Origin: an uncultured Actinomycetes bacterium
GTDB taxonomy: Bacteria > Actinomycetota > Acidimicrobiia > Acidimicrobiales > Ilumatobacteraceae
Direction: 5' to 3'
Assembly: GCA_903872155.1 (NCBI GenBank)
Contig: CAIQJP010000146.1
Coordinates: 30,906-94,905 of the forward strand
Length of the DNA: 64,000 bases
Numbering within the stretch: position 1 is the first letter of the stretch; the number at the start of each line of letters is the position of its first letter. Below the pieces are notes generated by a model. That model saw only the letters and a list, made by a program, of their open reading frames with translations, did not search any database and had not been told where the DNA came from. A program made the translations under genes and the position numbers. Shown in pieces: positions 50,152 to 58,107 of this stretch.

Positions 50152-51996
50152 TTACCAAGTGTCGATATTTGGTCGCTTCTTCCCACTTCGAGGAGAAATC
50201 AAAACTGATTCGAGTATCGCACTGATCCAGGTTCGTGATTCTGCGGGATCAATTACATCATCAATCTCAAAATGAGTCGCAACCGATAACGCCTTGCCGT
50301 TTTCGTACATGCGGTTGACCATTTTTTGGAAGGTTTCTTCACGCTCAACGGGGTCAGTGATTGCTTCCAGTTCTTTGCGATAGCCCAGTCGCACTGCTCC
50401 TTCGAGTCCCATGCCACCAAACTCACCCGTCGGCCAAGCCACACAGGCCAGCGGAGCCTTGGTACTGCCCGCCATCATCGCCTGTGCTCCAAGGCCGTAA
50501 CTCTTACGGAGAACAATTGAAATAACGGGGACTGTGATGTTCACTCCGGTGACAAACAAACGACTGCAATGTCGCACGAGGGCTGTTTCTTCAATCTCTG
50601 GGCCAACCATCATTCCCGGTGTATCGACGAGAGTCACGATCGGAATATTGAAGGCATCACACAGTTGCATAAAGCGAGCAGCCTTATCGGCACCATCACT
50701 ATCGATGGCTCCAGCCAAATGATGTGGGTTATTGGCGATCACTCCAATGGGCTTTCCGTTGACTCGAGCTAAGGCTGTGATCATGCCCAAACCAAAGCTG
50801 CTCCGCAATTCAAGCACCGAATCGACATCAAACAAGATCTCGATGACTGAACGGACATCGTAAGACATCACTCGATTCAAAGGAATCACCGAACGCAATT
50901 GCTCTTGATCGGGACACGCGAAAGACTCTGTTGAACCTTGGAAAAATGCGAGATATTTCTTTGCTAGTTCAACTGCATGCGCATCATCGCGGGCGATCAG
51001 GTCGACAACTCCATTAGCGCTCTGAACTGTGAGCGGACCGATTTCTTTGGGAGAAAATACACCGAGTCCACCGCCTTCGATCATGGCGGGGCCACCCATT
51101 CCGATATTCGATCCTTCGAGAGCAATCACAACATCGCAACAACCCAAGATTGCGGCGTTACCCGCAAAGCAATAACCACCGGTAATCCCGACTAGTGGAA
51201 CTAGCCCGGAAAGTTTTGCAAAATCATGGAATGCCCAACAATCAAGTCCAGAGACACCAAGGCCGTCGGTATCTCCTGGACGCCCTCCGCCACCTTCGGC
51301 GAAGAAGACAACGGGCAGTTGCAGTTTTTCAGATACTTCAAACAACCGATCCTTTTTTCGATGGTTTTGAGTTCCTTGAGTTCCAGCAAGTACCGCGTAG
51401 TCATACGACATGACCAACGCCCGAGATTCACGACCCGAGAAGAGATGTCCGTTGATTGATGCAAGTCCCCCAACGAGTCCATCGGCTGGAGTTTTGTCAA
51501 TGAGATCTTCGACCGATCTTCGTCGTCGCTGAGCGGCAATGACCACTGGGCCATACTCAACCAGACTTCCTGCATCAACGAGAAGTTCGACATTTTCACG
51601 AGCAGTTAAACGGCCGCTTGCGTGACGTTTTGCTACTGCTTCAGGACGATTGCTATCTAAACCTTGTTGATGCCGATCGATCACCTCGTGAAGATCTGGC
51701 CGAAGTTCTATGACATCACCAACCTGTGAATCAACGTCAGAACTCTCTCTTATTTGCTGCTCAATAGTTGAGGGCGAAAAGATCAATAAAGATTGTCCAG
51801 CTTTCACTGTTTGCCCGACTTCGACCAGTACTTCGCTGGCCACCCCGTCAAATGATGCAGCAATGTCATGCTGCATCTTCATGGACTCAAGAGTGATGAC
51901 CGTTGAGCCCTTGGTGTAACTCTGTCCGACGACCGCCACGAACAAAATTGTTCCTTGCATGGGAGAAACAATGATGTTCGAAGATTCGGACATCAT
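50152..51996 (-). CDS. Biotinyl domain fused to acyl-CoA carboxyltransferase
   Basis: 614 residues. Residues 7-75 are a biotinyl/lipoyl domain: IIVSPMQGTILFVAVVGQSY and LESMKMQHD, with Lys40 as the biotin site. The remaining 500 residues are a complete carboxyltransferase (PccB/AccD5 type): SGRLTARENVELLVD, FFAEGGGGRPGDTDG, AIVTLVDTPGM-like VTLVDTPGMMVGPE and RKSYGLGAQAMM. No biotin carboxylase is adjacent. The biotin carrier is normally on the carboxylase chain, so this fusion is unusual. Its ATG overlaps the P450 stop (TAATGATG). Confidence 0.88.
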   Translation of the reverse strand: MMSESSNIIVSPMQGTILFVAVVGQSYTKGSTVITLESMKMQHDIAASFDGVASEVLVEVGQTVKAGQSLLIFSPSTIEQQIRESSDVDSQVGDVIELRPDLHEVIDRHQQGLDSNRPEAVAKRHASGRLTARENVELLVDAGSLVEYGPVVIAAQRRRRSVEDLIDKTPADGLVGGLASINGHLFSGRESRALVMSYDYAVLAGTQGTQNHRKKDRLFEVSEKLQLPVVFFAEGGGGRPGDTDGLGVSGLDCWAFHDFAKLSGLVPLVGITGGYCFAGNAAILGCCDVVIALEGSNIGMGGPAMIEGGGLGVFSPKEIGPLTVQSANGVVDLIARDDAHAVELAKKYLAFFQGSTESFACPDQEQLRSVIPLNRVMSYDVRSVIEILFDVDSVLELRSSFGLGMITALARVNGKPIGVIANNPHHLAGAIDSDGADKAARFMQLCDAFNIPIVTLVDTPGMMVGPEIEETALVRHCSRLFVTGVNITVPVISIVLRKSYGLGAQAMMAGSTKAPLACVAWPTGEFGGMGLEGAVRLGYRKELEAITDPVEREETFQKMVNRMYENGKALSVATHFEIDDVIDPAESRTWISAILESVLISPRSGKKRPNIDTW

Positions 51997-53219
51997 TAAC
52001 TCACAGAAGGAAATCGAACAGGAACTGTTCGTGGACCGCGTACTTGTCCACCGGCCCAGGTCACCTTCGTTTGATCGGACACCTCAAAGTCGGGGATTCG
52101 TTCAAGCCAAGTTTCGATCGCGACCCGCAATTCCATTCGAGCCAGGTTTGATCCGGCGCAACGGTGGATACCGGCTCCGAAAGCGACATGGCGATTGAGT
52201 TGTCGATCAAGAATGACCTCATCGGGATTTTCAAACACTTCTGGATCACGATTGGCACCTGGGAAGTTCATCAAGATGCGTTCGTCCTTTTTCATCGGAC
52301 AGCCGTTGTACTCCACATCTTCTCCCAGTCGACGCGCCATCGTGACAGGTGAATACGCCCGCAACAGTTCTTCTATCGCTGTCGGCATGAGGTCTGGTTC
52401 GTTAATGAGTCGATCACGATCTTTCGGATGGCTGGCAATATGCCACAAAGAAGATCCAATTGATGACCACGTTGTGTCGACCCCGGCGATGAGGAGCAGA
52501 CCGCACATTCCTAAGATCACACTTTCATTGACGGCCTCTCCGTCCACCTCGGCCTGGAGTAGCTCAGAGATGAGGTCGTCGCCAGGATTCTGTTTGCGGT
52601 CGGCAATCGCTCCGATGAAAAATTGGATAACGCCCGTCATTCCACGACGACGTCGTTCTTCGTCATAGGCGAATTCCAAAACGTCACGAACCCATCCAGT
52701 GAAACTGTCGCTCATTGACTCGGGGACTCCAAGAATGTGAGCGATGACTCTGACGGGAATCTGTTGCGCATAATCGGCTGCCGCGTCGGCATTGCCGTTG
52801 GCGATGAAACCATCGATGAGTCGGTTGCACAAATCTCGAGTCATTGATTCGTAGGTCAATGTCCGTTGCGGACTCATCCACGGAAGAAGAAGTCGACGGG
52901 TCCATGTGTGTAACGGCGGATCAGAACTAATCGGTGGAACACCGTATGGCAAGAAACCTGGTTGTGAATTGGCATCAAGCGGATTCGCTGGAGGAACAAC
53001 TGAGATACCAAACCTAGATGGGAACGTTTCGATATCGCGGGCGATCGCAGTGACATCTTCGTAACGCGTCGGCAACCATGAACCGCCCCAGCGGTCGGTA
53101 TGAGCCATCGGACACTCATCGCGAAGAACTGCCCAAATGCTGTACGGGTCATTCACATATTGCTGGTCAAAAACATCAAAGTCTGTCGCCCAATTCGACA
53201 CGGGTTTTGTATCACTCAT
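51996..53219 (-). CDS. Cytochrome P450
   Basis: 407 residues, soluble bacterial P450. The I-helix is LLIAGVDTTWSSIGSSLWH, with Asp-Thr-Thr as the oxygen-activation group. The ExxR motif is in AIEELLRAYSPV, and the heme-thiolate loop is VAFGAGIHRCAGSNLARMEL. It hydroxylates an unknown substrate using ferredoxin electrons; no ferredoxin gene is in the operon. It belongs to the unit running from the SDR at 56093 to the carboxyltransferase, with a 12-bp gap to the hydrolase upstream. Confidence 0.92.
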   Translation of the reverse strand: MSDTKPVSNWATDFDVFDQQYVNDPYSIWAVLRDECPMAHTDRWGGSWLPTRYEDVTAIARDIETFPSRFGISVVPPANPLDANSQPGFLPYGVPPISSDPPLHTWTRRLLLPWMSPQRTLTYESMTRDLCNRLIDGFIANGNADAAADYAQQIPVRVIAHILGVPESMSDSFTGWVRDVLEFAYDEERRRRGMTGVIQFFIGAIADRKQNPGDDLISELLQAEVDGEAVNESVILGMCGLLLIAGVDTTWSSIGSSLWHIASHPKDRDRLINEPDLMPTAIEELLRAYSPVTMARRLGEDVEYNGCPMKKDERILMNFPGANRDPEVFENPDEVILDRQLNRHVAFGAGIHRCAGSNLARMELRVAIETWLERIPDFEVSDQTKVTWAGGQVRGPRTVPVRFPSVS

Positions 53220-53231
53220 AGTGACAAAACT

Positions 53232-54047
53232 TTAGATGTTTCGGCGATGTTCCTGTACTGCTGTAACCAAATTTGGCCAGAAATATTGTGGGTAATCGTG
53301 TCCCATTCCAGCGATTTCGATGAAGCGGGCATTCGGGATCACCTCAGCGGTGCGACGCCCACCAGAAATATCTATCAAGGTGTCACAGTCACCATGGATC
53401 ACGAGGGTTGGCACCTTAAGGCCGCGAAGTCGCTCAGTGCGGCTGCGATCGGCCCGTGAGGCTTGAAATTGCCGGCCGACGCCCGTTGGGCGACAGGCTC
53501 GATCAAAGACCTCTCCGGCAAATTGACGTTCTAATGACTCATCCAAATGAGCAGGGCTTCCCCACACCCGTTTGCCAGCAAGATGCAACTCAATGGCCAT
53601 ATTTCTGTCGGTCGATCCAGGAGTCATCAATAAATCCCGAGCTTCGGTCGTTGGACGACCTACGTCAGAATCTCCGGTCGTAGACATCACTGAAATCAGA
53701 GATGAGCATCTATCGGGAAATTCAATCGCGAATGTTTGAGCGATCATTCCACCCAACGAAACTCCGAATACATGAGCAGTTGCGATTTGAAGTTGATCAA
53801 GAATGGCAACAACATCACTTGCCATGTCTTTGATTGAATAGCCGATTGGCCCGTCGCTTGAGAATCCGACATCACGATTGTCAAATCGCACCACGTGGAA
53901 ACCGGCACCGACAAACAACTCGCAGAATTCAGAGCGATAAGCGATGCACTGGTTGCTCAAACCATTGATGAGTACCAAAGTTGGTTGCGCAATATCCCCG
54001 AAGGTCTCGAAGTAGATCGACAAATCACCATTATTGACATAGGGCAC
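53232..54047 (-). CDS. Alpha/beta hydrolase
   Basis: 271 residues. LVLINGLSNQCIAY is the oxyanion strand, FDNRDVGFSSDGP and AHVFGVSLGGMIAQTFAIEF (nucleophile Ser) follow, and IAGMGHDYPQYFW holds the catalytic His. It resembles esterases of the aclacinomycin-methylesterase/haloperoxidase-like group. A strong AGGAGG lies 5 nt before the GTG at 54047. Central gene of the P450 catabolic operon; the substrate is unknown. Confidence 0.85.
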   Translation of the reverse strand: MPYVNNGDLSIYFETFGDIAQPTLVLINGLSNQCIAYRSEFCELFVGAGFHVVRFDNRDVGFSSDGPIGYSIKDMASDVVAILDQLQIATAHVFGVSLGGMIAQTFAIEFPDRCSSLISVMSTTGDSDVGRPTTEARDLLMTPGSTDRNMAIELHLAGKRVWGSPAHLDESLERQFAGEVFDRACRPTGVGRQFQASRADRSRTERLRGLKVPTLVIHGDCDTLIDISGGRRTAEVIPNARFIEIAGMGHDYPQYFWPNLVTAVQEHRRNI

Positions 54048-54048
54048 G

Positions 54049-55137
54049 TCAGCCTCCTGGATTCGCAGCTAGATGATCAAAGACACTTTGTGGACGTGTT
54101 GCGCGATATTCGTGGACAATTGGGGCCAGATCGTCGGGACTGGCTCCGTGCATAATCACTCCATCGCAACCCAAGTCAAACTGATGACGAATACTTGCAA
54201 CACATTCTGCTGGACTACCCGATGCGGAACTCTCCAACCATTCGCGAGGAAGCAAGGTTGCGACGTGTTCTAGTTGCTCAGTTGTAGCCACACCATCAAG
54301 AGCTCCGCGGAATGACTTGATGAAATCGTCGTCTCTGAAACGTTGCAAGACTGCAGGATCCCAATTGTTCGTTGACACCATCAAGTCGCCGTATCCCTGT
54401 AAATACGTGGCAAGACGGCCAACTGTTTTCTTCAGACGTATGTCTTCAGGAATGTGATCACCAATTGTGGCAAAGCATGACCACACTCGTACTTTGCTGG
54501 GGTCTCGTCCGGCGCGTTCGGCGCTCTCTTTCACGGTGCGCACGCAACGTTGCGTCGTTTCATCAGAGAAGAAGGTGTGCAGGATCACACAATCAAAAGC
54601 ACGGCCCGCAAGCTCAAGGGTGTTCTGTCCAAATGCAGTGATACCGAGCGGGATGTTCTCTTTGAAAGTTGGATCGAGGGCCAATACTGGGTATTTACCG
54701 ATGGGGCCGTCATGGCCAATTATCACTTCACCTTGAAAGAGGCGTTTCATGACATTGGCAAAATCTTCCATCTGTGCTGTCGTGATCTTTGACATTCCGT
54801 AGGCCGCGAATAATGGTGCGATTCCACGGCCGATACCGAGACAAAAACGTCCTTCGGTCAGGCGGTGCATGGTTGTGGCATATGAGGCGGTCACTAATGG
54901 ATGACGGGTGTTGTGATTGGTGGCCGCAGTCGCAATTCCGATTGATGATGAAACGGCTCCAACAGCACCTGAAAGCGTGACCGCTTCTTTGATATTGAAA
55001 CGTTCAGAAATGAAACAAGCTCCAATACCTAAATCTTCTGCTGACTCAACTTCATGAATGAGATCGCGCGGAGATTTGGGTGCGCCTGGCAACGTATAGA
55101 AACCCAGTTCATTCATTTGTGTGACGGTCTGAGACAT
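54049..55137 (-). CDS. LLM class F420-dependent oxidoreductase
   Basis: 362 residues. ESAEDLGIGACFISERFN, IGIATAATNHNTRHPLVTASYA, GRFCLGIGRGIAPLFAAYG and NIPLGITAFGQNTLELAGRAFD are the luciferase-like barrel segments seen in actinobacterial F420 enzymes. These enzymes reduce or oxidise unsaturated or hydroxylated intermediates. It sits one base upstream of the hydrolase gene and 5 bp downstream of the SDR gene in the same operon. Confidence 0.85.
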   Translation of the reverse strand: MSQTVTQMNELGFYTLPGAPKSPRDLIHEVESAEDLGIGACFISERFNIKEAVTLSGAVGAVSSSIGIATAATNHNTRHPLVTASYATTMHRLTEGRFCLGIGRGIAPLFAAYGMSKITTAQMEDFANVMKRLFQGEVIIGHDGPIGKYPVLALDPTFKENIPLGITAFGQNTLELAGRAFDCVILHTFFSDETTQRCVRTVKESAERAGRDPSKVRVWSCFATIGDHIPEDIRLKKTVGRLATYLQGYGDLMVSTNNWDPAVLQRFRDDDFIKSFRGALDGVATTEQLEHVATLLPREWLESSASGSPAECVASIRHQFDLGCDGVIMHGASPDDLAPIVHEYRATRPQSVFDHLAANPGG

Positions 55138-55142
55138 GTGGA

Positions 55143-56093
55143 TCAGCTCTTTCCTGGAATTCGAAAACCACGCAAAAGATTCTTAACGGCTCGCGATCCA
55201 AACGCAGTCACAGGTGATGTTTCAGATGACATCAAAGCTGTTTCATTCTCAGCGATCAATTCAGGTGTTAGTTCGCGTTCGCTGTATCCATCTGTCATTG
55301 AAATCGACATGGCAGCCTGCCATCCAGCACCGACGCTTAAGGTTTCTCCATTCAGGCCACACGATGCATGGCCAAGCCACACCACCAGTGGCGCGACGAA
55401 ACCAGGACTGAGCCATTCACCAAGTTCGGGTGACCACGGAATCGGACCAAAGGCCGTACCGGGACGAGTCTTGGCGTACGGAACAACAACATTGGTGGAG
55501 ATTCCAAATGGAGAACCTTCGCTCGCCATACCTCTGGTCAATCCAATGACCCCCATTTTGGCCATCGCGTAAACGGTTCCGTTGGGAACGCCACCAAATG
55601 CTGCACCAGAGGAAACATTGATGAAGCGACCTCCGCCATTATTCTTCATCCATTTCCAGGCTGGTCGGCTGACATTGAGCGTTCCGCGCAACTGAGTGTT
55701 GACGAGTGCATCAATACTCTCTTCGGGAAAATCTTCGAATGGAGCCATACGAACTTGACCAGCGTTGTTGACGACGACGTCGACACGACCGAACGTCGTG
55801 ATTGCTGTTTCAACGATGTTGCGACCACCTTCAGGCGTCGCGATCGAGTCATAGTTGGCAACTGCTTGTCCACCAGCACTGATAATCTCGGCAACAACTT
55901 CGTCAGCCGGATTGATGGATGGAGCCTCAGCAGATCCGTCAGTATCAGATATTCCGACACCCAGATCGTTCACCACAACCTGTGCACCGCGACGAGCGAA
56001 CTCAAGGGCATATTCGCGCCCGAGGTTGCGACCAGCCCCAGTCACAACCACTACTCGACCATCAAAACGTATTTGGCTCTCTAATGAACTCAC
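55143..56093 (-). CDS. SDR family oxidoreductase (MFE-2/FabG-like)
   Basis: 316 residues from a GTG at 56093. VVVTGAGRNLGREYALEFARR is the cofactor loop, VVVNDLGVGISDTDGSAEAP the extended loop typical of the peroxisomal multifunctional enzyme type 2 dehydrogenase group, VVNNAGQVRMAPF the NAG motif, and the active site Ser/Tyr/Lys are in INVSSGAAFG and VYAMAKMG. Likely oxidises 3-hydroxyacyl-CoA. An in-frame TTG at 56144 is a less likely start. Probably the first gene of the P450 operon. Confidence 0.85.
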   Translation of the reverse strand: MSSLESQIRFDGRVVVVTGAGRNLGREYALEFARRGAQVVVNDLGVGISDTDGSAEAPSINPADEVVAEIISAGGQAVANYDSIATPEGGRNIVETAITTFGRVDVVVNNAGQVRMAPFEDFPEESIDALVNTQLRGTLNVSRPAWKWMKNNGGGRFINVSSGAAFGGVPNGTVYAMAKMGVIGLTRGMASEGSPFGISTNVVVPYAKTRPGTAFGPIPWSPELGEWLSPGFVAPLVVWLGHASCGLNGETLSVGAGWQAAMSISMTDGYSERELTPELIAENETALMSSETSPVTAFGSRAVKNLLRGFRIPGKS

Positions 56094-56160
56094 GATTGTC
56101 CAATCCCTTGTGATTCTGGTGTGTAAAAGTTGCGAATAACGCAAATATTCTGCACCAGAA

Positions 56161-56985
56161 TCACGATGGACTTGGTGTTTTGAGGAACTCTACGATGTCT
56201 CGAAGAGCTTGACGATCTTGAATGAAAAACATGTGCCCGCCGAGGTATTCGCGATATTCAGAAGTTGCAATTCGCGAGGCGATCGCACGGCCATTATCGG
56301 GCGGAGCGATCCCGTCAAATGTGCCACTTGCAATGAGAACTTCTGCAGTCACATTGGGCAAACGATCCCACACATCGTGATGACGACGTGCTTCTAGTTG
56401 CAATAACTCACCCCGGCGTTTCTCATTGTCTGATGTCGTCTCAGCCGTGCGACGGTAAATCAAGTCTTCAGGATGATCAAGAAACCATTGGTCGTTGAAG
56501 CGAGTATCGCTCAGGCTCAAAGAACGATCAGCGCGCAGATCTGGTTCGAGTTGAGCCAATTCATGTAACGGGTACGAACTTCCGCCTTCTCCTCCTGCAC
56601 TTGTACAGCACAACACCATTCGGTTCACCCGATCAGGAAAAGTAGTAGCCAACTCTTGGGCCACCATTCCCCCAAAGCTGATACCGAGAACATTGAACGA
56701 TTTCCAGCCAAGATGATCAGCCAAGGCAATTGCATCGGCGGCGTATTGAGCCATTGCATAAGGCCCTTCAGGAATTGAAGTCCTTCCAAGACCTCTTTGA
56801 TCGTGGATTGCGACCGTAAAAGATCTGGCGAAGTAGTCAACGAGCAGGCTGACGGCTTCGATCGTTGATCCAGAGCCATTCAAAAACAACAGAGGTTGAC
56901 CCGAACCCCTGACCTCGTAATAGAAAGTGCACCCATCATGTGGATACGAAGAATCAGAAATATCTACTTCGTTGGACACGGACAC
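56161..56985 (-). CDS. Alpha/beta hydrolase
   Basis: 274 residues. [14 protein letters not shown] replaces the usual HG with NG at the oxyanion position, [14 protein letters not shown] and [19 protein letters not shown] (nucleophile Ser) follow, and [12 protein letters not shown] holds the catalytic His. It resembles 3-oxoadipate enol-lactonase-like hydrolases, without proof. The GTG at 56985 lies 5 nt from a TAGATT hexamer. It diverges from the VOC-bicupin gene over only 16 bp. Confidence 0.82.
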   Translation of the reverse strand: MSVSNEVDISDSSYPHDGCTFYYEVRGSGQPLLFLNGSGSTIEAVSLLVDYFARSFTVAIHDQRGLGRTSIPEGPYAMAQYAADAIALADHLGWKSFNVLGISFGGMVAQELATTFPDRVNRMVLCCTSAGGEGGSSYPLHELAQLEPDLRADRSLSLSDTRFNDQWFLDHPEDLIYRRTAETTSDNEKRRGELLQLEARRHHDVWDRLPNVTAEVLIASGTFDGIAPPDNGRAIASRIATSEYREYLGGHMFFIQDRQALRDIVEFLKTPSPS

Positions 56986-56989
56986 AAAC

Positions 56990-56996
56990 TAATCTA
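56990..56996. promoter_or_regulatory. Overlapping bidirectional -10 elements
   Basis: TAATCT (plus, 56990-56995) is 6 nt before the ATG at 57002. Its near-mirror TAGATT (minus, 56991-56996) is 5 nt before the GTG at 56985. One AT-rich heptamer can thus serve both divergent leaderless genes. Confidence 0.5.
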
Positions 56997-57001
56997 GGAA
57001 C

Positions 57002-58093
57002 ATGGCTTTGGACCCAGTTTTGACTGATGTGCAGGGAATCGAACGCGCTGGCGTCGTTATTCTCTGTAACGATTTCGTGGCCAACCTCACCTTCTTCACC
57101 GAAACACTTGGTTTTCGAGTTGAGACAATACATCCAGCTGATGGCCCAACTCATGCGTCAATCGTCGGTCACGGCTGCCGGTTCTATTTGCAAGTGGGCG
57201 CTGAAGTACCTGTACACATTCGTTTGACGGTCAACCAAACCAGCGCACTCGCTGGTCAACAGATCAAGGCTCCTAACGGATCACTCGTTGAATGTGTTAT
57301 TGCTCAGCCTGGAATGACCATTGAGCCACTCGTTTCCTCGCTCGTTGCCAACCATGAAGTCACCGACGGATCATCGCAAGTCGGCCGAGCCGGAATGTTG
57401 TATCGCGATCTCGTTCCCGGCCGTCAAGGCGGGTCGGTCATTGCATCGCTTATTCGTATCGCCGAAGGTGGCCCAGTCCCCGACTATGTGCATTTCCACG
57501 AAGTGCTATTTCAATTGATTTTTTGCCGTTCAGGATGGGTTCGAGTTGTCTATGAAGATCAAGGCGAATCGTTCATACTTCATGCGGGTGACTGCGTCAT
57601 TCAGCCTCCGACGATTCGTCATCGAGTTCTCGAGAGCGGTGACAATCTTGAAGTGATCGAAATTGGCTATCCGGCTGAACATCTCACAAATGCCGATCCA
57701 ACAACGACCTTGCCAAATGCCCAAGTTGATCCTGGTCGCGTTTGGGAAGGTCAAAGTTTCATCAGACATATTGCTTCAGACGCAAAATGGCAGCAACTCG
57801 CTTCTGGCGTTGCGTCAACTGATACCGGGATCTTCAATGCAACGCAAGGATTGACTGATGTACAAGTGATCAAGGCAGACAGCAAGAGCACTTGGCAACA
57901 GACAACGATTCAGCCCTTGACTTTTGAATTTCTCTTTGTACTTGACGGTGATGCACATGTATCGACATCACGAGAAGGTGAACACTCCCTCGTCAATGGA
58001 TCAAGTCTGGTGATTCCACCCGGGAACTCCTACACGGTGAATCACGTGAGTGAAAGCCAAATTCTCAAACTGTCATTGCACGCTGTCAAATAG
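57002..58093 (+). CDS. VOC (glyoxalase-like) domain fused to two cupin domains
   Basis: 363 residues. Residues about 15-100 look like one VOC unit (AGVVILCNDFVANLTFFTETLGFRVE, shown in part by VANLTFFTETLGFRVET). Residues about 150-225 form a cupin: DYVHFHEVLFQLIFCRSGW and LHAGDCVIQPPTIRHRVLE with metal-type His. A second, more degenerate cupin is near the end (FEFLFVLDGDAHVSTS, LVIPPGNSYTVNHV). Both folds bind divalent metals, so a dioxygenase, isomerase or sensor role is possible; none can be claimed. I do not know a named family with this order. Confidence 0.7.
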   Translation: MALDPVLTDVQGIERAGVVILCNDFVANLTFFTETLGFRVETIHPADGPTHASIVGHGCRFYLQVGAEVPVHIRLTVNQTSALAGQQIKAPNGSLVECVIAQPGMTIEPLVSSLVANHEVTDGSSQVGRAGMLYRDLVPGRQGGSVIASLIRIAEGGPVPDYVHFHEVLFQLIFCRSGWVRVVYEDQGESFILHAGDCVIQPPTIRHRVLESGDNLEVIEIGYPAEHLTNADPTTTLPNAQVDPGRVWEGQSFIRHIASDAKWQQLASGVASTDTGIFNATQGLTDVQVIKADSKSTWQQTTIQPLTFEFLFVLDGDAHVSTSREGEHSLVNGSSLVIPPGNSYTVNHVSESQILKLSLHAVK

Positions 58094-58107
58094 AGCGAAT
58101 CCAAAAA

